From an uncultured Clostridia bacterium (GTDB lineage Bacteria > Bacillota > Clostridia > UBA1381): a stretch of 18,847 nt of DNA. The stretch covers positions 1-18,847 of the forward strand of contig CALXUL010000143.1 of the NCBI GenBank assembly GCA_944391635.1, read 5' to 3'. Below the pieces are notes generated by a model, which was given only the letters and a program-made list of their open reading frames with translations, was not told where the DNA came from and did no database searches. Both the position numbers and the translations under genes were made by a program. Positions within the stretch are counted from its first letter, which is position 1. Every line of letters begins with the position of its first letter. This document shows positions 6,701-14,510 of this stretch, piece after piece.

Positions 6701-8615
6701 GTTCTTCTATCTCCTTTTCCCACACAGCCCATGAGCTGTCCGAGGGCATACGCCAATCACCGCGCGGTGACAGCGCAACCGACCCGACCTTCGGTCCGTC
6801 CGGAAGACAGGAACGTTTAAATTGCTGAGCGAAAAATCTCCGGTAAAACACCTTTTCCCATTTTAGTATGATAGTATCATCAATCTCCCCTGCAAAAGAT
6901 TCCTTTGCTATACGGAATATCTTTGACGCCGAAAACCCGAACCGCACAGCATAATACAAGAAGAAATCATGCAGGATATAAGGTCCTACTATATGCTCGG
7001 TTTTTTGTGCTATTTCACCGTCTTTCGGCGGGAGAAGTTCCGGGCTTACGGGGGTGTTTAAAATATCCTCAAGTGTCAGTGCGAGTTTTTCATTACCCGC
7101 CATTCTCGCCGCCTCCGCCTCGCTTTCTACAAGATAACGTATAAGCGTCTTTGGCACGCCTGCATTTACACCATACATCGACATATGATCGCCGTTATAC
7201 GTCGCAAACCCCAGTGCAAGCTCCGAAAGGTCACCGGTACCTATCACCAGTCCGCCGTTTTTATTCGCAATATCCATAAGCACCTGTGTGCGTTCGCGCG
7301 CCTGTGCATTTTCAAAGGTTACGTCATAATTGTTCTCGTCCTGACCAATATCCTTGAAATGCTGAATCACAGATTTCTTTATATCCACTTCAATAAGCTT
7401 TGCGCCAATTGACTCAGACATTGCAACCGCGTTATTATACGTTCTTCCGGTAGTTCCGAAACAGGGCATTGTTACAGCCAATATCCCCTTACGGTCAATT
7501 TTTGCCGCATCAAACGCACGAGCTGTAACCAAAAGTGCAAGCGTTGAATCAAGACCTCCCGAAATCCCGACTACCGCCGTTTTTGCCCCAGTATGGACAA
7601 GCCGCTTTTTAAGCCCCATACTCTGTATCAAAAGTATCCTCCGGCAGCGTTTTATCCGCTCGCCGCCGTCATTTGGAACAAACGGCGTTTGGGAAAAACG
7701 GCGCGTCAGATGTGTCTTTTTCATCTCAAATTCAGTATTTACCGTAACATATTCATTTGTCCCGGACATTTCATAGGTTGTGGTTTTTCTTCGTTCTGCT
7801 ATAAGTTTCTGCAAATCTATCTCAGAATATACCGCCTGATTGCAAAAAAGCTCACTTTCTGCCAGAACTGTACCATTTTCGCAAATCATATTATTGCCTG
7901 CAAAAACCATATCGGTAGTGGACTCACCCTCACCGGCTGACGCATAAACATATCCGCTAATAAGCCTTGCCGACTGGGTTTTTATAAGCTCTGTTCTATA
8001 TTCATGTTTTGCAATCAGTTCATTGCCAGCCGAAAGATTTGCAATAACCGTGGCCCCGGCAAGTGCATGTCTTGATGACGGCGGTATCACCGTCCACAAA
8101 TCTTCACAAATCTCTACTCCTAAAACAAATTCCGGAATATTCTTATCTTTTATAAGTACATTTGTACCAAACGGCACCTTCTGCCCCAAAAACTCCACAT
8201 ACATTATTTCGTCCGGCGCAGCGGCAAAATGCCGCATCTCATAAAATTCGGAATAATTCGGCAATGCTGTTTTCGGTATCAGTGCAAGAATCTTACCGCC
8301 ATAAATTACAACCGCACAATTATACAATTTTGAATTTATTTCAATCGGCGCGCCTATAACTGACACAGCATCTATACTTTTAGTCTTTTCACTTATTTGC
8401 CGCACCGCCTCCAAAACAGCATCAAGCAGACTTTTCTGCATAAAAAGGTCGGAACACGTATAACCGCTCACACACAGCTCCGGAAGTACAACCAGTTTTG
8501 CACCCTCTTTTGAAGCTGCGTCTATTATTCCAATTATCTTTTCAGCATTATACCCGCAATCCGCAACCCGTATATCAGGAGTCGCCGCACAGACCTTTAA
8601 AAATCCGTCTTTCAT
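6687..8615 (-). CDS. nadE: Glutamine-dependent NAD+ synthetase
   Basis: A 642-residue two-domain enzyme that amidates deamido-NAD+ to NAD+ in the last step of NAD synthesis, using ammonia released from glutamine. The N-terminal nitrilase-type amidase domain (about 5-290) shows its Glu-Lys-Cys triad as Glu46 (VLPELCVSGY), Lys115 (IPKTALPNY) and Cys170 (GVEICEDLW). The C-terminal synthetase domain carries the ATP pyrophosphatase loop GISGGLDSTLA at about 350-360, and later GTGDLSELALGFATYNGDHM, a conserved substrate-binding segment. Length fits the long form used by many Clostridia. The ATG has GGAG 8 nt upstream, in the 13-nt gap after the TM2 gene. It lies in an operon whose other genes have no obvious NAD role. 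Confidence 0.96.
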   Translation of the reverse strand: MKDGFLKVCAATPDIRVADCGYNAEKIIGIIDAASKEGAKLVVLPELCVSGYTCSDLFMQKSLLDAVLEAVRQISEKTKSIDAVSVIGAPIEINSKLYNCAVVIYGGKILALIPKTALPNYSEFYEMRHFAAAPDEIMYVEFLGQKVPFGTNVLIKDKNIPEFVLGVEICEDLWTVIPPSSRHALAGATVIANLSAGNELIAKHEYRTELIKTQSARLISGYVYASAGEGESTTDMVFAGNNMICENGTVLAESELFCNQAVYSEIDLQKLIAERRKTTTYEMSGTNEYVTVNTEFEMKKTHLTRRFSQTPFVPNDGGERIKRCRRILLIQSMGLKKRLVHTGAKTAVVGISGGLDSTLALLVTARAFDAAKIDRKGILAVTMPCFGTTGRTYNNAVAMSESIGAKLIEVDIKKSVIQHFKDIGQDENNYDVTFENAQARERTQVLMDIANKNGGLVIGTGDLSELALGFATYNGDHMSMYGVNAGVPKTLIRYLVESEAEAARMAGNEKLALTLEDILNTPVSPELLPPKDGEIAQKTEHIVGPYILHDFFLYYAVRFGFSASKIFRIAKESFAGEIDDTIILKWEKVFYRRFFAQQFKRSCLPDGPKVGSVALSPRGDWRMPSDSSWAVWEKEIEELEKR

Positions 8616-8628
8616 CTTTTATGCTCCT

Positions 8629-8919
8629 TTAATCTTTAAGCTCCACGCCGTCTGCGTCATTCTTCGGCGTTCCGTTTAATATCAAAATCCCATCTATCAG
8701 ACCCCAGATAGCCCCGCCTATACCGCAGGTAAACACAGTTGCCGCTATCTGGAGCACACCTATCAGCTTATATCCCAGATAAAATCTCCCAACTCCGGCA
8801 GCTCCTGCAAGTATCTGGAGCAGTCCTGCTGTAAGCCTTGATTTTCCGCGGTTATCACAACTGCATGCCGGGCAAATCTTTAAATTGCCTATATCCTTTC
8901 CACATTCCCTGCAATACAC
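8629..8919 (-). CDS. Zinc-ribbon TM2-domain membrane protein
   Basis: A 96-residue protein. A short zinc ribbon at the N-terminus has Cys3, Cys6, Cys16 and Cys19. A TM2 domain follows (about 27-82): KSRLTAGLLQILAGAAGVGRF, then FYLGYKLIGVLQI, and a second helix with GIGGAIWGLIDGILIL. The G-x-x-R-F-Y-L-G turn between two membrane segments is the hallmark of TM2. The function of bacterial TM2 proteins is not well established. The start is GTG, 6 bp after the rarA stop, with GGGGG about 9 nt upstream; no alternative start keeps the ribbon. The charged tail after the second helix (NDADGVELKD) should be cytoplasmic or exposed, depending on topology. Confidence 0.88.
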   Translation of the reverse strand: MYCRECGKDIGNLKICPACSCDNRGKSRLTAGLLQILAGAAGVGRFYLGYKLIGVLQIAATVFTCGIGGAIWGLIDGILILNGTPKNDADGVELKD

Positions 8920-8925
8920 CGTCTG

Positions 8926-10206
8926 CTACCCCCTGTCCTCCTTAATTTTGCGCCAGTATTCCTTCGCGCTCATCTCGGTTTTATTATCACCAAATTCATA
9001 ATATTTCCTGTCCTTAATCTTATCCGGCAGATATTGCTGCTGTATCCAATGTCCGGGATAAGGATGCGGATAAACATACCCGCCGCGCCCAAGCTTTTGT
9101 GCACCGCTATAATGTGTATCTTTTAAGGTTTTGGGTATATCCCCGGTATCCATATTTTCTATATCGGACAATGCGGCGTCAATAGCATTAATGCCCGAAT
9201 TTGATTTCGGCGCCGTAGCCAGCATAATTACCGCCTCGGCAAGCGGAAGCCTTGCCTCCGGCATACCAAGCTGAAGCGCCGCATCACAGCAAGCCTTAGT
9301 TATTGATATTGCCTGCGGATATGCTAACCCTACATCCTCCGCCGCCGTAACAAGCATCCGCCGCATTGCGCTTTCCATATCCCCGCCAGATAAAAGCCGG
9401 GCAAGGTAATATACCGCCGCATCCGGATCAGAGCCGCGGATAGATTTTTGAAATGCGCTTAATAAATCATAATGGCTATCACCGTCACGGTCATACCGAA
9501 ACGCCTTTCGGCCTGTTGCCTGCTGTGCAAGCTCAATGTCTACCCGAATCACGCCATCGGTTCCGGATGGTGCGCCCATAAGCGCAATCTCAAGCGCATT
9601 AAGGGCTTTGCGCACATCTCCGCCTGCCATTTCGGATATATGCCTGTATGCATCATCAGTAATTTCCAGCCGGCATCCGGCATAGTCGGTTTGTTCGAGA
9701 ATCTTTGCCCCGCGTCTGGCTGCCTGCTCTATATCCTCCGGCTCAAGCGGCATAAATTCAAACACCACCGAGCGAGACAATACCGCATTATACACATAAA
9801 AATACGGGTTTTCGGTAGTGCTTGCAATTAACGTTATCTTGCCGTTCTCCATAAATTCCAAAAGCGACTGCTGCTGCTTTTTATTAAAATGCTGTATCTC
9901 ATCAAGGTATAAAAGCACGCCGTCTGACGCTAAAAATCCGTCTAACGAGTTTATTATATCCTTAATATCGGATACTGATGCAGTAGTTGCATTAAGCCGA
10001 TGCAGTTCTTTTCCCGTTTTAGACGCAATTATATTGGCAACCGTCGTCTTTCCCACTCCTGACGGACCGTAAAAAATCATATTCGGCACATCATTGTTCC
10101 CGTCAATAATACGCCTCAGCAGCCTGTCTTTTCCAAGCAGATGTTTCTGCCCGACAACTTCGTCTATTGACAAAGGCCGCACTCTGTCTGCAAGCGGCGC
10201 TTTCAT
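8926..10206 (-). CDS. rarA: RarA/MgsA-type AAA+ replication-associated ATPase
   Basis: A 426-residue AAA+ protein of the clamp-loader-like RarA (MgsA, WRNIP1) family, which acts at stalled replication forks. It opens MKAPLADRVRPLSIDEVVGQ, typical of the family. Walker A is GPSGVGKTT (47-55), Walker B LLYLDEIQHF (98-107), sensor 1 STTEN (129-133), and an SRS arginine-finger region lies at 144-146. The C-terminal third has the RarA tetramerisation-domain motifs: SIRGSDPDAAVYYLARLLSGG, later PKSN and HYSGAQKLGRGGYVYPHPYPG. Length is typical. The ATG shares one base with the stop of the GNAT gene (TAATG), and GAGGAGG lies upstream inside that gene, so translation should be coupled. Confidence 0.95.
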   Translation of the reverse strand: MKAPLADRVRPLSIDEVVGQKHLLGKDRLLRRIIDGNNDVPNMIFYGPSGVGKTTVANIIASKTGKELHRLNATTASVSDIKDIINSLDGFLASDGVLLYLDEIQHFNKKQQQSLLEFMENGKITLIASTTENPYFYVYNAVLSRSVVFEFMPLEPEDIEQAARRGAKILEQTDYAGCRLEITDDAYRHISEMAGGDVRKALNALEIALMGAPSGTDGVIRVDIELAQQATGRKAFRYDRDGDSHYDLLSAFQKSIRGSDPDAAVYYLARLLSGGDMESAMRRMLVTAAEDVGLAYPQAISITKACCDAALQLGMPEARLPLAEAVIMLATAPKSNSGINAIDAALSDIENMDTGDIPKTLKDTHYSGAQKLGRGGYVYPHPYPGHWIQQQYLPDKIKDRKYYEFGDNKTEMSAKEYWRKIKEDRG

Positions 10207-10673
10207 TATTTTTCCTCCTCTGTAATTTGGCAGCAGCGGCGGCAGGGCTTACTTAAATCCTTCTTCATCAGGATATGCAACGCGCCCTCTTCAAGATACT
10301 CATCGCCCTCTGCCTCATAACCCTCATATTCATAAAACCCGCGCGCTTCTATCTGCGATGATACTACCGCCTCAATCGCGCCCAGACCCACAATTTTATC
10401 CTGCAATGTCTTCATCATAAGGTCTCCAATATAATTATGCCGGCAATCTTTCCTTACTGCCACTCTGCCTATTTTATAGCTTGTTTCGGATAACTTATAC
10501 ATCCGCGCAGCACCTATAACGCTGCCGTTTTCATATCCCACAATATGCCAGGAAATATCATCCTTATCATCATAGTCATATCTAAACCCCTGTTCCTCAA
10601 CAAACACATCATTCCTGAGATTTTTTGTACGCTCATACCCGTCCTTGCCGTATATAAGCTTGAACTCAAGCAT
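10206..10673 (-). CDS. GNAT family N-acetyltransferase (ElaA-like)
   Basis: A 155-residue acyl-CoA-dependent acetyltransferase. The early segment LRNDVFVEEQGFRYDYDDKDD (about 19-39) resembles the ElaA-like branch, and IGRVAVRKDCRHNYIGDLMM (about 68-87) is motif A with the acetyl-CoA pyrophosphate loop, in a divergent RHNYIG version of the usual RxxGxG. YEYEGYEAEGDEYLEEGALHILMKKDL is the typical C-terminal strand set. The extra tail CRRCCQITEEEK has three Cys and looks lineage-specific. The ATG overlaps the TPR gene stop by 8 bp. The substrate is unknown; related proteins acetylate small amines or proteins. Confidence 0.88.
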   Translation of the reverse strand: MLEFKLIYGKDGYERTKNLRNDVFVEEQGFRYDYDDKDDISWHIVGYENGSVIGAARMYKLSETSYKIGRVAVRKDCRHNYIGDLMMKTLQDKIVGLGAIEAVVSSQIEARGFYEYEGYEAEGDEYLEEGALHILMKKDLSKPCRRCCQITEEEK

Positions 10674-11469
10674 TTTCTTCTACCTCCCTGCGAAGCTGCT
10701 CAATCTCCTCTTCGGAAACGGTAGTCATATATGAACGCTTGCAGTCCTTTATCCTGTCAAGGTGCGACAATGCCGCTTTTTTATCACCCAATTTATACTC
10801 AACAAGCGCGCCATGATAAAACGCCTCAACAAACTGAGGATTCTCCTCCATCAGCCGAGCAGTGAGTTCTTTGGCTTTGTCAAACTTCTCAGCGCGTATA
10901 TATGCAAGCGCTAAATTATCAAGGATATCTCGGTCATCACTGTTGTACTCATATGCTTCTTCGCAAATTCTTATCGTATCTTCTATAGGTGCCTTAGTAA
11001 GCAGCATAAAATAGCCCATTATACCATATGTCATTGTATTTTTGTTTTCCGCATAAAGCTCCTGTGCATCCTCCATGGCGTTTTCCATGTCACCCTGTTT
11101 GCAGTAAACCAAGCATCTGTACTGTTTTGCCCTAAGCTTATCCTGCGGCTTTGCGGTCTTTTTTCTTGCAACCTGGTCAAGCTGGGTCTGAGCCTGAGAA
11201 AGCTTGCCTGCACGAATAAGCAAAAAGCCGTACATATTCTTGAGGTTATCCGACGCTCTGCCAGTACCTATCGCACGCTTATACCACACCTGTGCTTTTT
11301 CAAGATTACCATCCGCAAATGCGCGGCTGCCCTTTAGCGCAAATATATTGGGCAGCAAAAAGTATACCGCCGCCAGCACTCCTATGCCTGTTACCACCGC
11401 TCCTATTATTGGATTTATAAGATAACTCACTATTACTACCGCTACCCCTATCAATACACGTACTACCAA
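10666..11469 (-). CDS. Membrane-anchored TPR-repeat protein
   Basis: A 267-residue protein with two closely spaced hydrophobic segments at the N-terminus (about residues 3-24 and 27-43), then helical tetratricopeptide repeats: FADGNLEKAQVWYKRAIGTG, DILDNLALAYIRAEKFDKAKEL and AFYHGALVEYKLGDKKAALSHL are clear copies. It is probably a scaffold facing the cytoplasm; no partner is visible. A longer frame begins with an ATG at 11520, but that start lies upstream of and inside the -10 box of the promoter (11509-11537), so its message would lack it. I therefore place the start at the TTG at 11467-11469, with AAAGGA about 10 nt upstream. The gene opens the rarA-nadE operon and overlaps the GNAT gene. 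Confidence 0.8.
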   Translation of the reverse strand: MVVRVLIGVAVVIVSYLINPIIGAVVTGIGVLAAVYFLLPNIFALKGSRAFADGNLEKAQVWYKRAIGTGRASDNLKNMYGFLLIRAGKLSQAQTQLDQVARKKTAKPQDKLRAKQYRCLVYCKQGDMENAMEDAQELYAENKNTMTYGIMGYFMLLTKAPIEDTIRICEEAYEYNSDDRDILDNLALAYIRAEKFDKAKELTARLMEENPQFVEAFYHGALVEYKLGDKKAALSHLDRIKDCKRSYMTTVSEEEIEQLRREVEENA

Positions 11470-11508
11470 TCCTATTCCGTCCTTTCCGCTATCCAAAATA
11501 ATACTGTT

Positions 11509-11537
11509 ATTATAGCACATACATTCCTGTATGTAAA
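11509..11537 (-). promoter_or_regulatory. Promoter of the TPR-GNAT-rarA-TM2-nadE operon
   Basis: On the minus strand TTTACA (11532-11537), a 17-bp spacer ending in TGTGC, and TATAAT (11509-11514). The TG one base before the -10 makes it an extended -10. It is back to back with the GH3 gene promoter, with the two -35 boxes 14 bp apart. Confidence 0.8.
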
Positions 11538-11551
11538 CTATTTTACAAAGA

Positions 11552-11580
11552 TTGACAAGATTTGAGCAAAATAGTATAAT
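11552..11580 (+). promoter_or_regulatory. Promoter of the GH3 hexosaminidase gene
   Basis: A perfect TTGACA (11552-11557), a 17-bp spacer and a perfect TATAAT (11575-11580). Transcription should begin near 11587, about 44 nt before the ATG. Confidence 0.88.
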
Positions 11581-11630
11581 ACAAAAAAAAGATTGTTGTT
11601 GTACATAATTTTACAAGTTGGTGATAAAAA

Positions 11631-12860
11631 ATGAGACATAACCGTTATAAGCAGAAACGTAACCGCAAACTACTGACAGCAGCGGCAATTCTGCTGTTAG
11701 GTATATTAATATTTATTTTGATACGGCTTCCCTCGGAAGATAAGGTAAGCGAAATCGAGACGCCTGCCCCTACCGCACAGGCAACTCCTGAGCCCTCACC
11801 CACACCAACCCCATCGCCGAAAACTCCGGAAGAGTTTTTGGCTGCAATGACCCTTGAAAAGAAAATTATGCAGATGTTTTTTGTTTCGTGTGACAGCCTG
11901 ACCGGCGTAACTAACACAACCCTTGCAGGCTCTACCACAAAAAAAGCCCTTGAGGCAAACCCAGTCGGAGGTATATGCTATTTTGCCGGGAACATTGAAT
12001 CCCGCTCACAGCTTTCAAGCCTGCTCGATACTACCTCAAAACTCTATTCAGACCAGAATGGGTTTGGGGTATTTCTTGGCATAGATGAGGAGGGCGGAAG
12101 TGTTGCGCGTGTTGCCGGTTCATCAATTCAGGTTCCAACAGTGCCCGACATGGCACAAATCGGCGCCGGGCTTGACTATGACGCCGCATACAGTGCTGGT
12201 AATACAATCGGAAAATATCTATCCCAACTCGGATTTAATCTTGATTTTGCGCCGGTCGCTGATGTTGTAGCAGACCCCTCTTCCTCGGCTATGGCAAAAC
12301 GTTCTTTCGGCAGCAATGCAGAAGATGTAAGCACAATGGCAGCATCTTTTGCAGAGGGCTTATCAGCTAATGATATAATCCCCGTATATAAACACTTCCC
12401 CGGAATAGGCAGTGTTTCTGATGATACCCATAACGGTGCGGCTGCCATATCCAAATCATTAAAGGATATGGAAGACACAGACCTGCTCCCGTTTAAATAT
12501 GCCATTTTAAACGGTGCGGCTATGATAATGGTATCACACATATCCGCGCCGGCTCTAACCGGCAATGATACGCCCTGTTCCCTTTCAAAGCAGGCAGTCA
12601 CAGATACTCTAAGAACAAATCTTGATTTTGACGGCATAATAATTACCGACGCGCTTAATATGAAAGCCATCACTGATAGATATACGCCAGAAGAAGCAGC
12701 AATTGCCGCGGTTGAGGCTGGCTGTGATATGCTGCTTATGCCGGCGGATTACCAGCGGGCGCTAAACGCTGTTATTGATGCCGTAAACAGCGGAAGAATC
12801 AGCGCCGAGCGTATTGACGAGTCGGTCCTTCGTATTCTAAATTTAAAACTTTCTCTATAA
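11631..12860 (+). CDS. nagZ: Membrane-anchored GH3 beta-N-acetylhexosaminidase (NagZ-like)
   Basis: A 409-residue glycoside hydrolase family 3 enzyme that probably trims N-acetylglucosamine from cell-wall fragments. A basic N-terminus is followed by a membrane segment at about 14-32, then a Pro/Thr linker (44-65) that puts the enzyme outside the membrane. The catalytic barrel shows LGIDEEGGSVAR (149-160), KHFPGIG (254-260), the Asp-Thr-His general acid loop at 265-267, and nucleophile Asp340 in IITDALNMKAI. Most relatives read KHFPGHG; here the second His is Ile. The ATG has a modest GGTGAT 5 nt upstream. It is a single-gene unit with its own promoter and a strong terminator. The symbol follows the family; the exact substrate is not shown by sequence. 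Confidence 0.9.
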   Translation: MRHNRYKQKRNRKLLTAAAILLLGILIFILIRLPSEDKVSEIETPAPTAQATPEPSPTPTPSPKTPEEFLAAMTLEKKIMQMFFVSCDSLTGVTNTTLAGSTTKKALEANPVGGICYFAGNIESRSQLSSLLDTTSKLYSDQNGFGVFLGIDEEGGSVARVAGSSIQVPTVPDMAQIGAGLDYDAAYSAGNTIGKYLSQLGFNLDFAPVADVVADPSSSAMAKRSFGSNAEDVSTMAASFAEGLSANDIIPVYKHFPGIGSVSDDTHNGAAAISKSLKDMEDTDLLPFKYAILNGAAMIMVSHISAPALTGNDTPCSLSKQAVTDTLRTNLDFDGIIITDALNMKAITDRYTPEEAAIAAVEAGCDMLLMPADYQRALNAVIDAVNSGRISAERIDESVLRILNLKLSL

Positions 12861-12908
12861 GAAATCTACATCAAAGAGCAACTATTCTATACTAATAAAT
12901 TCTACGCT

Positions 12909-12942
12909 AAAGCATATCAATCTACTTTGATATGCTTTTTTC
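12909..12942 (+). terminator. Rho-independent terminator of the GH3 gene
   Basis: A perfect 11-bp stem AAGCATATCAA/TTGATATGCTT (12910-12920 and 12927-12937) with a 6-nt loop and a run of T. It lies 50 nt after the stop codon. Confidence 0.9.
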
Positions 12943-13014
12943 TCCAAAACCATCAACGATTTATTTACCTAAAATCACAAAGCTGTTAAGTGTAATAAAT
13001 CCTTGTATAATACT

Positions 13015-13044
13015 AAAACGGCACAGGAAACTCCTATGCCGTTT
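13015..13044 (-). terminator. Terminator downstream of uxaC
   Basis: A strong hairpin pairs AAACGGCA (13016-13023) with TGCCGTTT (13037-13044), then AGGA with TCCT inside after one mismatch. On the minus strand it is followed by TTTTAGTATT, a short interrupted T tract. It lies about 40 nt past the uxaC stop and converges with the GH3 terminator. Confidence 0.7.
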
Positions 13045-13084
13045 GTCTGAAAATATTATTGTGTGTACTTGTAAACCATATTTA

Positions 13085-14446
13085 TTAAAACCCAAAATAA
13101 TCCCTTGCATTATCATGGCTTATACCACGCACAATCCGCTCAAGGGTTTTCATATCTCTGGGATACTCTCCAGCCTCTACCCAGCCGCCGATCAGGTCAC
13201 ACATAATCCTTCTGAAATATTCGTGTCTTGGGTATGAAACAAAGCTTCTCGAATCGGTTAGCATTCCGACAAAATGCGCCAAAATACCGAGATTCGCAAG
13301 TGCTTTCATCTGTTCGCGCATACCATCTCTCTGGTCACAGAACCACCAGCCGGATCCGAACTGCAGTCTGCCCTTAACCGGAGCGGATTGGAAATTGCCT
13401 ATCATAGCAGCTATCACGTAATTATCCTTAGGATTAAGAGGATATAATATAATTTTCGGCAAGCCTCCACCATTTATAAACCCATCAAGCAGCTTTGCAA
13501 GATTTGGCGCTATCTGTGCATCATTTATCGAATCAAAGCCGGTATCAGGACCAAGCTTTTTAAACATTTGAGAATTATTATTCCTCAGTGCGCCAATATG
13601 TATCTGCATAGCCCAGTCAAGCTCTGTATAGCGTTTAGCAAGATGCGTCAAAACCGCAGTTTTATAAATATCTATATCATTAGGACTAAGTTCTCTATTT
13701 GCCAGCTTCTTCTCAAGCACAGCCGCCACGTCACCTTCAGCATAAGGCACATCGCAAAGTGCATGGTCGCTCAGGCGGCAGCCCATACTATGGAAGAACT
13801 CTATCCGCTCATCAAGCCAGCTTATAAGGCTTTTATAATCCTTTACTCCGGCTTGTGCCAAATATTCTTTAAATCCCGGATTTTCTATTTGCACAGCCTT
13901 GTCCGGGCGAAAAGTTGGCAGGACTTTTGTCTTAAATCCGCTTTCAGCTATCTGTTTATGATATTCCAAAGAATCCGCCGGGTCATCCGTGGTACAAACT
14001 ACCTCAACGTTTGAACGCTCAATAAGTCCGCGTGCCGAGTATTCATCCTTTTCCAAAAGCGCATTACATTTATCCCATATACGTTTTGCGCTTTCAGGGC
14101 TAAGCGGCTCATCAATATTAAAATACCGCAAAAGTTCAAGATGTGTCCAATGATACAGAGGATTGCCTATCAAATTGGGCATAGTTTCAGCCCAAGCCAT
14201 AAATTTATCAAAATCGGGTTTATCTCCTGTTATATATTCCTCATCAATACCATTAGTACGCATCTGACGCCACTTATAATGGTCTCCGCCCAAAAATAAA
14301 TCGTACGCATTTTTAAAACGATAATTTTCTGCAATCTGCTTTGGCGAAAGATGGCAATGATAATCAATAATCGGCATATCCTTTACCATTTCGTAAAGTT
14401 CTTTTGCTGTCTTGGAATGAAGCATAAAATCATCTTTTATAAACAT
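13085..14446 (-). CDS. uxaC: Uronate isomerase (glucuronate isomerase)
   Basis: A 453-residue amidohydrolase-fold enzyme that interconverts D-glucuronate and D-fructuronate, and D-galacturonate and D-tagaturonate, the first step in using pectin or glucuronide sugar acids. The metal-binding pair is HCH at residues 30-32 (IIDYHCHLSP). TTDDPADSLEYH, MQIHIGALRNNN, FGSGWWFCDQRDGM and MLTDSRSFVSYPRHEYFRR are characteristic family segments. Length is slightly below the usual 465-470. The ATG has AGAGGGG 7 nt upstream. It follows fba across a hairpin (14472-14500), and no separate promoter is visible in the 64-nt gap, so it probably depends on read-through. The other uronate genes (uxaA, uxaB, kdgK, kdgA) are not in the window. 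Confidence 0.95.
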   Translation of the reverse strand: MFIKDDFMLHSKTAKELYEMVKDMPIIDYHCHLSPKQIAENYRFKNAYDLFLGGDHYKWRQMRTNGIDEEYITGDKPDFDKFMAWAETMPNLIGNPLYHWTHLELLRYFNIDEPLSPESAKRIWDKCNALLEKDEYSARGLIERSNVEVVCTTDDPADSLEYHKQIAESGFKTKVLPTFRPDKAVQIENPGFKEYLAQAGVKDYKSLISWLDERIEFFHSMGCRLSDHALCDVPYAEGDVAAVLEKKLANRELSPNDIDIYKTAVLTHLAKRYTELDWAMQIHIGALRNNNSQMFKKLGPDTGFDSINDAQIAPNLAKLLDGFINGGGLPKIILYPLNPKDNYVIAAMIGNFQSAPVKGRLQFGSGWWFCDQRDGMREQMKALANLGILAHFVGMLTDSRSFVSYPRHEYFRRIMCDLIGGWVEAGEYPRDMKTLERIVRGISHDNARDYFGF

Positions 14447-14471
14447 TTTTTTACCCCTCTTTCAATATAGC

Positions 14472-14500
14472 AAAACAGCCCGACAATACCCGGGCTGTCT
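14472..14500 (-). terminator. Hairpin between fba and uxaC, probably a partial terminator
   Basis: ACAGCCCG pairs perfectly with CGGGCTGT (14475-14482 and 14491-14498), with an 8-nt loop and four T downstream on the minus strand. The short T run suggests incomplete termination or an RNA-stabilising stem. Confidence 0.65.
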
Positions 14501-14510
14501 TATTATTTAT

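Noticed and set aside
12176..12673. A 165-codon minus-strand frame opposite the GH3 gene
   Set aside because: It lies wholly inside a well-supported gene and no promoter or ribosome binding site serves it.
12990..13015. A TATAAT-like box (13006-13011) on the plus strand after the GH3 gene
   Set aside because: No -35 box lies at proper distance and no plus-strand gene follows; it is in the space between two convergent terminators.
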